DNA of 64,000 nt from CAJFUR01 sp904420575 (GCA_965119745.1 OZ221973.1:992001-1056000); one strand, 5' to 3'. Counted from the stretch's first letter, positions 41,655-51,609 are shown. The notes: generated by a model not told the origin, from the letters alone. Numbers and translations are program-made.

Positions 41655-42998
41655 ATGCAAAAGGAGCACCAACCCTTGGCGAGACAAGCGAAGATCCTTT
41701 CGTTTGACGAGGCGAAACGCACGTCCAGTGTACCCCGCCCCTCTGTCGTCGCGCCCAAAAAGCCCCAAAAGCGCCGCTCGGCGGCGGCCGCAGCGGAAAC
41801 GGCGCGTCCTCCGAAGGGCAGAGGCATGGCCGGGTCTGCGAACAGCTCTGACAAGAAGCGTTCCGCCAAGAACGCCAAAAATGCCAAGGGCGTCAAGAGC
41901 GCGAAGGGCGCACGTATGCAGGTGGGCGCAAAGGCGAAGCGCAGCACGCTTTCCCAGCCTGCGAGCACGCGCACGGCATCAAACGCCCGCACCGCATCGA
42001 GCGCCCATACTGCCTCGGCTTCAAGCGCCCGCACCGCTTCAGATGCGCGCGCTGCGCGGGGGGTTCGCACGGCGCCCGATGCCCGCAGCGCTGTCGGATA
42101 CTGCAAGGCATCGAACTCCTGCAACGCTTCGGCGGTCGGAGTCGCTCCGGACTCCCGCAGCGTTTCGGGCCTCTCGTCGGGACCTCGCACCGCAACCGGA
42201 ATGCGTGACGTGCCCGCCGATCGCGCCCCGGCCGTAGGACGTTCGGCAGGACGCGCAGCCGGCACGGCGTCTTCTGCAAAGCAGCGCCGTGGGCGCTACG
42301 CGTCGGATTCTCGGGCAGAAAAGCAAAACGCAGCGCGTCGCGCGGCTCCGGAGTCTCCCCGCGACGCAGAGCCCGAACCCGAGCCCGCACGCCTCTCGCG
42401 CCTGCAAAAACTCAAGCGCGAGCGGGCGAAGAACAAGGTCGACCGCACGTTTTCCAAGCAGTACGGCGACCAGACCTCGTCGGCGGCGTCTTCGGGCCCG
42501 CGCGCGGCCGTCTACAAAGGGGAAATGGGCGCGACCCATCGAAAGGCCGCGCGCATGCAGAACACGGACGCCGGCATGGACGCGTCGGCGAAGCGCTCCG
42601 GCTTCGGGCGGGGCTTTGCCTCGTCGCCCAGGTTCATGGTGGGCGTCGCGTTGGCGGCCTGCCTCGTGCTGACCGGCATCTTCCTGTATCCTTCCGCGCA
42701 GCAATACTACGTGACCATGCGGGAATGCGACCGTTTGCAGGCCGAATACGAAGCCATCGAGAACCGTAACGCGAACATCCAGTCGGAAGTGGATGCCCTC
42801 GCTACCGACGCGGGTGTGGAAGACCGCGCGCGCGAGGAGTTCGGCTGGGTGAAGACCGGCGAGCATGCCGTGAACGTTCGTGGTCTCGACGTAGGCGAAG
42901 ACGAGTCCACTTTCAGGGCCAACATCGTGCCAGGGAGCGTCAAGGCACCCGAAACCTGGTATTCGAAGTGGCTCGATCCGTTGTTCGGAGTAGAATGA
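41655..42998 (+). CDS. FtsB/DivIC-like septum formation initiator with long low-complexity N-terminus
   Basis: 447 residues. Residues 1-315 are Ala/Ser/Arg/Lys-rich with repeats such as SARTASNARTASSAHTAS. One helix follows (FMVGVALAACLVLTGIFLYPSAQQYY, about 328-352), then a coiled coil (MRECDRLQAEYEAIENRNANIQSEVDALATDAGVEDRAREEFGWVKTGEHAVNV) typical of FtsB/DivIC. A TTG at 41676 has a better ribosome site (AAAGGAG) than the ATG at 41655, so the true protein may be seven residues shorter. It probably acts in the divisome. The next gene overlaps its stop. Confidence 0.82.
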   Translation: MQKEHQPLARQAKILSFDEAKRTSSVPRPSVVAPKKPQKRRSAAAAAETARPPKGRGMAGSANSSDKKRSAKNAKNAKGVKSAKGARMQVGAKAKRSTLSQPASTRTASNARTASSAHTASASSARTASDARAARGVRTAPDARSAVGYCKASNSCNASAVGVAPDSRSVSGLSSGPRTATGMRDVPADRAPAVGRSAGRAAGTASSAKQRRGRYASDSRAEKQNAARRAAPESPRDAEPEPEPARLSRLQKLKRERAKNKVDRTFSKQYGDQTSSAASSGPRAAVYKGEMGATHRKAARMQNTDAGMDASAKRSGFGRGFASSPRFMVGVALAACLVLTGIFLYPSAQQYYVTMRECDRLQAEYEAIENRNANIQSEVDALATDAGVEDRAREEFGWVKTGEHAVNVRGLDVGEDESTFRANIVPGSVKAPETWYSKWLDPLFGVE

Positions 42999-43945
42999 TG
43001 GCAGTGCGGGCGGGGCGCTATGCCGCCATCGACATCGGAACGGTCACGTGCCGCATGTTGGTGGCCGACGTGGATGCGTCAGGCCTGCACGAACTGGACC
43101 GGGAGTATGCCATCACGAACCTGGGCGAGGGCGTGAACGCGTCGGGCGTCCTGAAGCCCCAAGCCATGGAACGCGTGGCGCAGGCCGTCGACGGTTTCCA
43201 GTGCGTGCTTGCCCGGTTTCGCACGGCGGAACATCCTTCCATCGAGACGGTGGCCATGGCGACGTCGGCCGCCCGTGATGCGCGCAATGCCGAAGAGTTC
43301 GCCGCGCTCTTGGCGGCGCACGGCGTGACGCTCGCCGTCATACCGGGCCAGCGCGAGGCGGCGCTGTCGTTCCGCGGCGCTTCGAGCGATTTCGCCGGCG
43401 AAAACCTCCTGGTGGTGGACGTGGGCGGCGGCTCGACCGAAGTGGTGGCGGGCCGGGCGGGCGCCGATCCCTTCAAGTCCCACTCGTTCGACATCGGCTG
43501 CCGTCGGGTGACCGAGCGGTTCTTCTCCGCAGACCCGCCAACCGATCGGGAATTGGCGCAGGCGCGCGCATGGATACGCGCAGGCATGGAGCCCTTCTTC
43601 GCCGCCGTGCATGCGGAAGGCTTCGTGCCCGACCGCCTGGTCGCGGTTGCCGGCACGGCCACAAGTGTCGTGAGCATCCATGAACGCATGGAGGTGTACG
43701 ACGCCGCCCGCGTGCACAAGGCGGTGGTGAGCCGCGCCGTGCTGGACGAGGTGTGCGACCGGCTGCGGTCCTGCACGCTGGAGCAACGCAAGCAGGTGGT
43801 GGGCCTCGATCCCGGCCGCGCGCCCGTCATCGTCGCGGGCCTCGTCATCTTGCAGGAAGTGCTGGACTTGGCCGAAGCGAGGTCGTTCACGGTCAGCGAG
43901 ACCGACATCCTGCACGGCATGATCCTGGATGCGGCGGATCGCTGA
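42995..43945 (+). CDS. Ppx/GppA family phosphatase
   Basis: 316 residues of the ASKHA fold: AAIDIGTVTCRMLVADVD at the N-terminus, VDVGGGSTEVVAG near residue 140 and VAGTATSVVSIH near 222. Members cleave polyphosphate or pppGpp; the two cannot be told apart here. It starts at an ATG overlapping the FtsB-like stop (ATGATG). An FtsB-like gene followed by Ppx/GppA is a common actinobacterial order. Confidence 0.92.
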   Translation: MMAVRAGRYAAIDIGTVTCRMLVADVDASGLHELDREYAITNLGEGVNASGVLKPQAMERVAQAVDGFQCVLARFRTAEHPSIETVAMATSAARDARNAEEFAALLAAHGVTLAVIPGQREAALSFRGASSDFAGENLLVVDVGGGSTEVVAGRAGADPFKSHSFDIGCRRVTERFFSADPPTDRELAQARAWIRAGMEPFFAAVHAEGFVPDRLVAVAGTATSVVSIHERMEVYDAARVHKAVVSRAVLDEVCDRLRSCTLEQRKQVVGLDPGRAPVIVAGLVILQEVLDLAEARSFTVSETDILHGMILDAADR

Positions 43946-44208
43946 CCTGCCAAACGGGCGTCTTCTCTGTTCAAGCACGTCACAATGGCTGCGGGGGACC
44001 GGTGCATGCCGTCTTCACCCATGCGCGTGGGAGGTCACATGGGGTGGGTGAGGCCGAAAATGCGCCGACATGGGTATTGTTCGTGCTTCCTCTTCCTTCT
44101 ATGAATGGGTTCGGGCGTGGGCGGACCGATAAGCGGCTCGCCCGGGTCTGTCTGGAATGCTCCGGAACAAGGGCCGGGGCGGCGAATCCGAAAAGGAGGA
44201 GGGAAACC

Positions 44209-45771
44209 ATGGAGCTTACGCGCAGGACGTTTCTGAAGGGCGCGAGCCTGACCGTGGGTGCGGCGGCAATTGCGGGGCTGGCATCGTGTTCGAGTCCGAA
44301 GGAGGCATCCGATGCGGCGTCTGACGGCGCATCGGCAGAAGCCATTCAGGTGTCCGAAACGAAGGAGTGCGACATTTGCGTGGTTGGCGGCGGCATATCA
44401 GGCCTTGCCGCAGCCGTGCAGGCCGCAGAAAGCGGTGCGCGCGTCATCTGCATCGAGGCCGGGGAGGACACGGGCGGCAACGGCACGGGCGTCGAGGGGT
44501 CCTTCGCTCACGGCTCGCCGCTTCAGAAAGAGCAGGGGATAGAATTCGGCTTCCAGCAGCTGTTGGCGCAGGAAATGGCCGCCACCCAGTACCGTGTGGA
44601 TGGCCGCCTGTGGAAAGACCTCTACCAGAACTCGGGCGCGAACATAGAGTGGCTGATCGAAAACGGCGTGGAGTTCAGCGGCGAAGTGAACGATTACGGC
44701 ACGGGCGCCGGAATCGTGTCGATGCACTGGTACAAGGACGGAAAGGCCGGCGTTGGCTACGTGCCTCCCATGACGGCCAAGGCGCAGGAATTGGGCGTGG
44801 AGTTCCTGCTTTCGACGAAAGCCGAGCACCCGGTGATGGAGGACGCAAGCGTCAAGGGCGTGCTGGCGCAAACGTCCGACGGAGCGTGGATCCAAGTGAA
44901 CGCCAGGGCGACCATTTTGGCGACGGGCGGTTTCGGAGCCAATTCCGACATGGTGTCGCGCATTGGCTACAAGCCCGAAGAGCTGTGGTACTACGGCTCG
45001 CCGTCCAACGACGGCGGCGGCTGGCGCATTGCCATGGAGGCAGGAGCCAAGGACTTTTCCTACCATGCTGCCGACAACGCGCACGCCTATATTCGCGCGC
45101 TTCCCCACGAAGGCCCCACCGACATGCCCAATTGCGGTTTGAGCATGTGCCCATACGTGATCTGGGTCAACGAGGAAGCCGAGCGCTTCGTGCGCGAGGA
45201 CTGTGCCCTGGTGAATTTCTGCCAGCAGAACCCTCCCCGTTGGAACCAGAAGGAATGGTATTTCGTCTTCGACATGAACATCTACGACGCGGTGTGCGGC
45301 ATGTACGGCGTCGATGTGGAAAAGGGCCACGAGATTCTCAAGGCGTCCGTGGAAACCAACGAGGCCGGCACGCTCTACGAGTCGGAAACGATCGAGGGCC
45401 TGGGAGAGTTCTTTGGTCTTGACGGCGCCCGTCTGGCCGAGGAGATGGCCAAGTACAACGAGGCGTGCGCCAACGGGGCGGACGACGATTGGTGCAAGGA
45501 CGCACCGTGGCTGATGCCGATGGAGAAGGGGCCTTTCTATATCGCGAAGCCCGACACGCTTTTCCTCATGACGATCGGCGGCATTGCAACCGACCGCGAA
45601 GGTCGCGCGGTGAACGACGAAGGCGAGGTCATCGAAGGGCTGTACGCGGTGGGCGTCGATGGCTGCATGCTCTACCGCAACGTGTACACCATTGACGCTC
45701 CGGGTTCGTGCAGCGGCAACGCCATCAACATGGGCCGCACTGCCGCGCAGCACGCCTGCAGCCTGCTGTAA
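44209..45771 (+). CDS. Tat-exported FAD-dependent fumarate-reductase-like flavoprotein
   Basis: 520 residues. A twin-arginine signal, MELTRRTFLKGASLTVGAAAIAGLASC, ends in a lipobox-like ASC. The FAD-binding motif VVGGGISGLAAAVQAAESGARVICIE is near residue 55; GDTGGNGTG-like and ATGGFGANSDMV segments and the C-terminal GSCSGNAINMGRTAAQ flavin loop are typical of the FrdA/urocanate-reductase group. It lacks a fused cytochrome or FMN domain, so it needs an external donor. Eggerthellaceae carry many such enzymes for reducing dietary or host compounds; the substrate is unknown. The start follows AAAAGGAGGAGGG. Confidence 0.9.
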   Translation: MELTRRTFLKGASLTVGAAAIAGLASCSSPKEASDAASDGASAEAIQVSETKECDICVVGGGISGLAAAVQAAESGARVICIEAGEDTGGNGTGVEGSFAHGSPLQKEQGIEFGFQQLLAQEMAATQYRVDGRLWKDLYQNSGANIEWLIENGVEFSGEVNDYGTGAGIVSMHWYKDGKAGVGYVPPMTAKAQELGVEFLLSTKAEHPVMEDASVKGVLAQTSDGAWIQVNARATILATGGFGANSDMVSRIGYKPEELWYYGSPSNDGGGWRIAMEAGAKDFSYHAADNAHAYIRALPHEGPTDMPNCGLSMCPYVIWVNEEAERFVREDCALVNFCQQNPPRWNQKEWYFVFDMNIYDAVCGMYGVDVEKGHEILKASVETNEAGTLYESETIEGLGEFFGLDGARLAEEMAKYNEACANGADDDWCKDAPWLMPMEKGPFYIAKPDTLFLMTIGGIATDREGRAVNDEGEVIEGLYAVGVDGCMLYRNVYTIDAPGSCSGNAINMGRTAAQHACSLL

Positions 45772-45969
45772 GCGCTGGCGCGCCCGCGACGGCGCATGGC
45801 GCGTCCACTGCGGCTCGGCGGGGCGTGGCGCAAGCGTGCGGATGGCGCGGATGACATGACGCCGCGGAGGCCCACCTGCGTGCGACCCTACGCCGCGCAA
45901 CGCAGACAGCCTGGCGCCGAGCGCTGCTTCCGGATGGCCCTGCCGACTTCGACCGGCGGGGCCATCCGC

Positions 45970-47457
45970 CTATCGGTTGAGTAGTTCCACCAGTTCCGCT
46001 TTGGCGTGGATGCCGAGCTTGCGATAGAGGTTCTTGCTGTGGGTGCGCACGGTGTTCAGCGATATTCCCAGTTTGTCGGCAACTGCCTCGGCGCTGTTTC
46101 CCAGCATGAGCAGGTGCATGATCTCCTGCTCGCGTTGCGTGAGGCCATAGAGGCTGGCCAAGTCCTGGCACTTCCGGTCGAATTCTTCGTGCGTGCCCAC
46201 GAACACGATGCCTCCTCCTGCCGTCATCTTCTCGTCGCTACGTCGCCGCGAGACGAGAAACACGAGCAAGAACACGTACACGAGCATGACCGCCAAAACG
46301 ATGTAGCTCGCCAGCTCCGTACCCCCGCCGCTCACCTCGTCAAGCCCCATGAGCAGTCCGGCAAGCAAAAACACGTGGACGAATCCGCTTGCAAGGCCGT
46401 AGATGCCGCAGGCGGGCATTCCGGACTTCCTCTTCTCCACGAAGGCTATCTGCAGCAACGTGGTGCTCGCCATGGTGCCGAAGGCGGTTGCGAACAGCAT
46501 GAACAGGATGCGCAGCCCAATGTCCATGAACGGCAACAACAGGAAGGCGAGCGCTATGAAGGGGAAGGCAACCTGATAGACGAGCTTGATGCCGACCTCC
46601 CGCTTCGTCCCGAACGAAGCGACCAGCAAGAGGATCGCGGCGAGGCAAATGCCGGCGGCGCAGATGAAGGTGACCAATTGGTCGCTTTGGCCAGCCAGCG
46701 CCGTGCGCGAAGCGGTCAGGACGAAATTGAGAGCCGTGATGCACAGAACCGTGGCATAGTTGCGTCTGACGGCCGCCTTGGCGCGCATGCCGCGGCTTTC
46801 TTCCAAGACGGGCGGAGGCGGCGGAGCGGCCATACTGCTGGCGTGCTCCTGTGCCGGAAGGAAAGCGTCCGTTTTTCGGAAGGCGAACAGTCCGGTCATG
46901 GCGAGGGACGCGGCGTATTCGAGGCAGAACAGGGGAACGGCGGGCAGCGTTTCGGTGGAATACAGGAAGAAGGCGTAGCCGAGGGACGACACGAAAAGCG
47001 CGACGATGACCTGCATCCACGCAGTTCTGGGAGGAAGCTGGCAGAAGATGGTGATCCAGCAGAAAAGCCCCAGGCTGGCATAGGTTCCCAGGGCCGCGAA
47101 AAGCAGCAGGAGGGCCACGTGCTCGGATGCGACTGGTCCCCATGCGGCCCAGAGCCCGAAAGCGACGGAAAGCATCCCCACACCTGCTTGAACGAGAAAG
47201 AGGAACCTGGTGGCGGGTTCCTTTCCGGAGAAGAGCGAGAAGGCACTGACGACGAACAGCGTGGCGATGAACGTGCAATTCAGCACGATACGCACTTCCG
47301 GAAGGTGGTAGCTGGAGATGCCAAGCCCTTCGACGAACACGGCGGGTTCGCGTAGAATGAGATCGTTCGCCACCATGAGAAGCATAAGCCCGAAGCATTG
47401 CACCAGGCTTGAAAAGGAGAGCCTGACGTCGTGGGGGTCCGTGACTTCTGGGGACAT
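45970..47457 (-). CDS. membrane-spanning LuxR-type transcription regulator
   Basis: 495 residues. About twelve hydrophobic helices (residues 12-395) are followed by a C-terminal LuxR HTH: LASLYGLTQREQEIMHLLMLGNSAEAVADKLGISLNTVRTHSKNLYRKLGIHAKAELVELL. It is the same architecture as the 27952-29424 regulator but clearly diverged. It is convergent with the flavoprotein gene and is the likely controller. The start at 47457 follows GAAAGGAGCC; the frame is open further upstream only through the tRNA-Leu. Confidence 0.9.
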   Translation of the reverse strand: MSPEVTDPHDVRLSFSSLVQCFGLMLLMVANDLILREPAVFVEGLGISSYHLPEVRIVLNCTFIATLFVVSAFSLFSGKEPATRFLFLVQAGVGMLSVAFGLWAAWGPVASEHVALLLLFAALGTYASLGLFCWITIFCQLPPRTAWMQVIVALFVSSLGYAFFLYSTETLPAVPLFCLEYAASLAMTGLFAFRKTDAFLPAQEHASSMAAPPPPPVLEESRGMRAKAAVRRNYATVLCITALNFVLTASRTALAGQSDQLVTFICAAGICLAAILLLVASFGTKREVGIKLVYQVAFPFIALAFLLLPFMDIGLRILFMLFATAFGTMASTTLLQIAFVEKRKSGMPACGIYGLASGFVHVFLLAGLLMGLDEVSGGGTELASYIVLAVMLVYVFLLVFLVSRRRSDEKMTAGGGIVFVGTHEEFDRKCQDLASLYGLTQREQEIMHLLMLGNSAEAVADKLGISLNTVRTHSKNLYRKLGIHAKAELVELLNR

Positions 47458-47528
47458 GAAGGCTCCTTTCGCGGCATGCGTTCGTGATGGGGGGATGGGC
47501 GCTCTTTTCGCGTTTCGCGCCGGTTGGC

Positions 47529-47613
47529 TGGTAGGGGCGGTGGGACTCGAACCCACAAGCCTTGCGGCGGCGGATTTTAAGTCCGCTGCGTCTGCCGATT
47601 CCGCCACGCCCCC
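47529..47613 (-). tRNA. tRNA-Leu (anticodon TAA)
   Basis: On the minus strand GGGGGCG begins the acceptor stem and CGCCCCT closes it (one G-T pair), followed by A and an encoded CCA. The anticodon arm is CGGAC-TTAAAAT-CCG with anticodon TAA. The long variable arm (type II tRNA) and the T loop TTCGAGT are present. It lies 72 bases upstream of the LuxR start. Confidence 0.95.
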
Positions 47614-47758
47614 AGACTTCGCGCATAGTGTCAGGCCTGCCCATGATACCCGTTTTGCAGAGGCCGCACAACAAAGGCTGCATCGAAGCGGGCGCGTCGA
47701 AACGGCGTTGCCAAGCGCGCCAGCTTCGCCGCGCGCCGGTACTTGGCGCGCCAAGGCC

Positions 47759-48682
47759 TCAGATCCACCCCTTCTTGCGGAAGAAGACGAGCATGCCTGC
47801 GGTGATGGCCAAGGACACCAGGATGACCACGTAGTAGGACCCTTCCCAGTCCAGTCCCGGCATGTTCTGGAAGTTCATGCCGAACCAGCTGGTCAAAAGC
47901 GTGAGCGGGGCGAACAAGGTCGTGATGACGGTGAACCATTGGATGGTGTCGTTCTGCCGGATGTCGATGCGCGTCTGATACAGCTCGCGCAACTGCAGGC
48001 TGTATTCCTTGAGCGTCTGCGACCGCTTGAGCAGTCGTTCTGCCTGCCGTGCGAACAGCGAGAACAGGTGGCTTTCTTCGTGCGTGAGGATTTTGCTCTC
48101 GTTTTCCGCGATGACCGACGCCATGTCGGCAAGCTGCTGGTAGTACGTGTCGATGCGCAGAAGCATGCGGCGAAACGACAGCATGCGGCGGCTGTTGGCG
48201 TCCTCGCAGCGGTCGAGCATGGCCTCTTCCTCGTCCTCCATGTGGTCTTCCAGGTCGGCGAGGTATTCCAGGTCGTCCTTGGTCAGCTGCTTCATGAACT
48301 CGAACAGGCAGTGGACCGTGGTCATCTGCTTCATCACGCCGGAGGTGGCCACCACGTGGAGGACACGTTCGCACATATCGCCTTCGTCGATGAAGATGAG
48401 GTGCAGCTTGTCCAGGTAGAATGCGAAGCAGACCGGGTCTCCCAAAGGATCGCGCTTGTCCGGCACGGCGAAAGAGCCGATGAGGCAGTCCGGGAAGACG
48501 TCGAGATAGGTGCTTTCGGCCGTGGACAGGGCTTCCAGGGCGCTTCGCGTCTCTTCGGTGCCAAGCGCAAGGTCGGTGAACTCCTGCGACGTGAGCGCTT
48601 CTGCGACCGGTGTGTTCGGCTCGGTCGGCTGTGTCAACGGCACCGAAGCCATGCGTGTCTTCAACTCGTACTTGGCCGCCAT
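47759..48682 (-). CDS. corA: CorA-like divalent metal transporter
   Basis: 307 residues. A large cytoplasmic alpha/beta domain (about 1-245) is followed by two C-terminal helices; the first ends in the signature SWFGMNFQNMPG (GMN motif), and the second is YYVVILVSLAITAGMLVFF with a basic tail. CorA proteins are pentameric Mg2+ (or Co2+/Ni2+) channels. The start at 48682 (MAAKYELKTRM) follows AAAGGAG; upstream starts would add Ala/Arg-rich sequence with repeats. Confidence 0.88.
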   Translation of the reverse strand: MAAKYELKTRMASVPLTQPTEPNTPVAEALTSQEFTDLALGTEETRSALEALSTAESTYLDVFPDCLIGSFAVPDKRDPLGDPVCFAFYLDKLHLIFIDEGDMCERVLHVVATSGVMKQMTTVHCLFEFMKQLTKDDLEYLADLEDHMEDEEEAMLDRCEDANSRRMLSFRRMLLRIDTYYQQLADMASVIAENESKILTHEESHLFSLFARQAERLLKRSQTLKEYSLQLRELYQTRIDIRQNDTIQWFTVITTLFAPLTLLTSWFGMNFQNMPGLDWEGSYYVVILVSLAITAGMLVFFRKKGWI

Positions 48683-49077
48683 GAAAAGCTCCTTTCGGAG
48701 GCGGAATCGGTGCTTGGCCGGCCAGCTGCGCCAGGTGGCAAGCGCACCCTGCGCCCGCGCGTCCCACGCCTGCACGCCAGCGTGCCTCGCGCGTGCGCCG
48801 GCGTGCCTCGCGCGCGTGCGTGCTGGCTCCGCCCGGCCGTGAGCCAACGCGCCCTGCGCGTCCTCTGCCCGCGCGCCTTGTGCGCTCGGGCTGGGATCGT
48901 TCTACCGATTATAGGGCGTGCCGCAACTCAGCCCTTTTCGTCCCGCTGACCGTTCGGAAACATGCTCGAAACATCCGTGCGAAGACTGCTTTGCTATACT
49001 GACGCCTCAAACTCCGCTGCGAACCGAGGCCGCCTCAGGCGGCGCGACTTCCTTCAAGACGACGAAAAGGACGAAGC
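48683..49077. other. gene-free stretch with GC-rich repeats and nfnA promoter
   Basis: GCGTGCCTCGCGCG occurs at 48780 and 48801 in a GC-rich patch just upstream of the CorA-like gene. Near the other end, TG-C-TATACT (TATACT at 48995-49000) is an extended -10 box placed to serve the gene at 49078, with a leader of about 70 bases. No coding sequence is supported. Confidence 0.5.
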
Positions 49078-49974
49078 ATGTATCCCATCGAACGCGTTGA
49101 GGCGCTGAACGTCGAGGTGACCCGCATGGTCGTGCGGGCGCCCGAAATTTCACGGAAGATCAAGCCCGGCCAGTTCGTCATGCTGCGTATCGACGAAGAA
49201 GGCGAACGCATTCCGCTCACCATGAACGACTGCGACCCGGAGGCCGGCACCGTCACCATCGTCTTCCAGGCAGTCGGCGCCACCACCATGCGCCTCGCGC
49301 GGCTGAAGGCCGGCGACGCCCTCAGGGACTTCGCCGGGCCGCTCGGCAACCCCACGGAGCTCGAAGGCGCGAAGCGCGCGTGCGTCATCGGCGGCGGCTT
49401 GGGCACGGCCATCGCGTTCCCGCAAGCCAAGTGGCTGCACGACCATGGCTGCGAGGTGGACGTCATCACCGGCTTCCGCAACAAGGACCTGGTCATCCTG
49501 GAGGACGAGATCGACGCGCACTCCACGCGTCAGATCATCATGACCGACGACGGGTCGAACGGCAACAAGGGCCTCGTGACGCAGGCGCTGCAGCAGCGCA
49601 TCGACGAGGGCGCCGACTACGACCTCGTGCTTGCCGTGGGCCCCGTCATCATGATGAAGTTCGTGGCGGCCACCACGAAGCCCTACGGCATCAAGACGCT
49701 CGTGAGCATGAACCCGCTCATGATCGACGGCACCGGCATGTGCGGCGGCTGCCGCGTGAAGGTGGGCGACGAGTACCTGCACGCATGCGTGGACGGCCCC
49801 GACTTCGACGGTCATCTGGTGGATTACGACGACGCCATGCGCCGCGGCGTCATGTACCGGTCGTTCGAGACGGCGGCCCGCGAAGCCGCAGCGGGCCGCG
49901 CGGCGAGCGAAGGCCGCGACTGCGGCGGGGCGGCTGCGGCCGCGCCGGCCGAAGGCGAGAGGAAGGGGGCCTAG
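49078..49974 (+). CDS. nfnA: ferredoxin:NADP oxidoreductase-like subunit alpha (NfnA/SudB type)
   Basis: 298 residues. The FAD-binding beta barrel comes first (YPIERVEALNVEVTRMVVRAPEISRKIKPGQFVMLRI; RIPLTMNDCD), then an NAD(P)-binding domain (CVIGGGLGTAIAFPQAKWLHDHG) and a [2Fe-2S] motif (GTGMCGGCRVKVGDEYLHACVDGPDFDGHLVDYD). This is the small subunit of NADH-dependent ferredoxin:NADP oxidoreductase or sulfide dehydrogenase. The last about 25 residues are an Ala-rich tail not usual in the family. The large subunit gene starts one base after its stop. Confidence 0.9.
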   Translation: MYPIERVEALNVEVTRMVVRAPEISRKIKPGQFVMLRIDEEGERIPLTMNDCDPEAGTVTIVFQAVGATTMRLARLKAGDALRDFAGPLGNPTELEGAKRACVIGGGLGTAIAFPQAKWLHDHGCEVDVITGFRNKDLVILEDEIDAHSTRQIIMTDDGSNGNKGLVTQALQQRIDEGADYDLVLAVGPVIMMKFVAATTKPYGIKTLVSMNPLMIDGTGMCGGCRVKVGDEYLHACVDGPDFDGHLVDYDDAMRRGVMYRSFETAAREAAAGRAASEGRDCGGAAAAAPAEGERKGA

Positions 49975-49975
49975 C

Positions 49976-51466
49976 ATGGCGCGTCTGAACTACGAGGCGA
50001 ACAGGCAGAAGACGAAGGTTCCCATGCCGGAGCTCGATCCGGCGGAGCGCGCGCAGACGTTCGAAGAAGTGGCGCTCGGCTACTCCGAAGAGGAGGCGGT
50101 GCTCGAGGCGCGCCGCTGCATCCAGTGCCCCGACACGCCGTGCGTGGGAGGCTGCCCGGTGGGCGTGCCCATCCCGCGCTTCGTGGAGCAGGTGGCGCAG
50201 GGCAACTTCGCGCGCGCCTACGCTATCGTGAAGAGCGCGAACGCGCTTCCCGCCATCTGCGGGCGCGTGTGCCCGCAGGAGTCGCAGTGCGAGGGCCGGT
50301 GCACGCGCGGTAAGAACGGCGAGCCCGTGGGCATCGGCCGCCTGGAGCGCTTCACGTCCGACTGGGCCTTCGCGCATCCGGAGGAAGCGAAGGGCGCGAT
50401 GGACGAGCTGCGCGCGGAGTGCGCTGCGGGCGACGAGCTCGCCTGCAGCATTTGGCGCGGCGCGGAAGGCGCGGTGTCGAAGGATCTCGCCGGCAAGCGC
50501 GTGGCGGTCATCGGCTCTGGCCCGGCCTCGCTCACTTGCGCGGGCGAGCTGGCGAAGCGCGGTTGCGACGTGACCGTGTTCGAGGCGCTGCACAAGGTGG
50601 GCGGCGTGCTCACCTATGGCATCCCCGAGTTCCGCCTACCGAAGGACCTGGTGGCGCGCGAGGTGTCCAAACTGGGCGACAACGGCGTGTCGTTCGAGAT
50701 GAATGCGCTCGTGGGCAAGCTGTACGACATCGACGAGCTCATGGACGAGCGCGGCTTCGACGCCGTGTTCGTGGGCACGGGCGCGGGCCTGCCGGGCTAC
50801 CTGGGCATCGAGGGCGAAGGCCTGAACGGCGTCATGGTGGCGAGCGAGCTTCTCACCCGCGTGAACCTCATGAAGGCGTACCTGTTCCCGGAGTACGAGA
50901 CGCCTGTGTACGCCGGCAAGAAGTGCGTCGTGGTGGGCGGCGGGAACGTGGCCATGGACGCCGCGCGCACGGCGAAGCGCCTCGGCGCCGACGTGACGGT
51001 GGTGTACCGCCGGGGGCGCGACGAAATGCCCGCGCGCGCCGAAGAGGTCCATCATGCCGAGCAGGAAGGCATCGAGTTCCGGCTGCTCACGAATCCGGTG
51101 CGCATCCTAGGTGACGAGAACGGCTGGGTGAGCGGCGTGGAATGCGTGCGCATGGAGCTGGGCGAGCCCGATGCCAGCGGGCGCCGCCGTCCCCAGGCGG
51201 TGGAAGGCAGCGAGTTCGTCATCGGCATCGACATGCTGGTGATGGCCGTGGGTTCCAAGTCGAACCCGCTTATCGCGAAGACCACGCCGGGGCTGGACGT
51301 GACGTCGCGCAACCTGATCGTGGCCGACGAGCGCACCTGCGCCACGTCGAAGCCGGGCGTGTTTGCCGGCGGCGACGTTGTCATTGGCGCGGCTACCGTC
51401 ATCCTCGCCATGGGCGCGGGCAAACGTGCCGCCGCCGGAATCGCCGCATACCTGACGGGGGAGTAG
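49976..51466 (+). CDS. nfnB: NfnB/GltD-like FAD and Fe-S oxidoreductase (large subunit)
   Basis: 496 residues. N-terminal Fe-S Cys groups (RRCIQCPDTPCVGGCPVGVPIPRFV and CGRVCPQESQCEGRC), a first Rossmann fold (AVIGSGPASLTCAGELAKRGCDVTVFEA), a second dinucleotide fold (VVGGGNVAMDAARTAKRLGADVTVVYRRGRDEMPAR) and the C-terminal FAGGDVVIGAATVILAMGAGKRAA flavin motif. With the 49078 product it should form an NfnAB-type electron-bifurcating complex joining NADH, NADPH and ferredoxin. GltD of glutamate synthase is the alternative, but the partner here is not GltB. Confidence 0.92.
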   Translation: MARLNYEANRQKTKVPMPELDPAERAQTFEEVALGYSEEEAVLEARRCIQCPDTPCVGGCPVGVPIPRFVEQVAQGNFARAYAIVKSANALPAICGRVCPQESQCEGRCTRGKNGEPVGIGRLERFTSDWAFAHPEEAKGAMDELRAECAAGDELACSIWRGAEGAVSKDLAGKRVAVIGSGPASLTCAGELAKRGCDVTVFEALHKVGGVLTYGIPEFRLPKDLVAREVSKLGDNGVSFEMNALVGKLYDIDELMDERGFDAVFVGTGAGLPGYLGIEGEGLNGVMVASELLTRVNLMKAYLFPEYETPVYAGKKCVVVGGGNVAMDAARTAKRLGADVTVVYRRGRDEMPARAEEVHHAEQEGIEFRLLTNPVRILGDENGWVSGVECVRMELGEPDASGRRRPQAVEGSEFVIGIDMLVMAVGSKSNPLIAKTTPGLDVTSRNLIVADERTCATSKPGVFAGGDVVIGAATVILAMGAGKRAAAGIAAYLTGE

Positions 51467-51609
51467 CATGCACAATGGACAGGTGAGGAAAGGCGGTGCA
51501 TTCTAGGCCGGGCAAGGGCGGTCATCGGATTCCGTGATTTCGCTTGCAACCGACCCGGGTTGCCGTCAGGCATTCCTCGGATTCGCGTCAAGCAGATCGG
51601 GGGCGCTAT

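Noticed and set aside
47458..47754. Extension of the LuxR-type gene upstream to 47754
   Set aside because: The frame would run through tRNA-Leu; the ATG at 47457 has a strong ribosome site.
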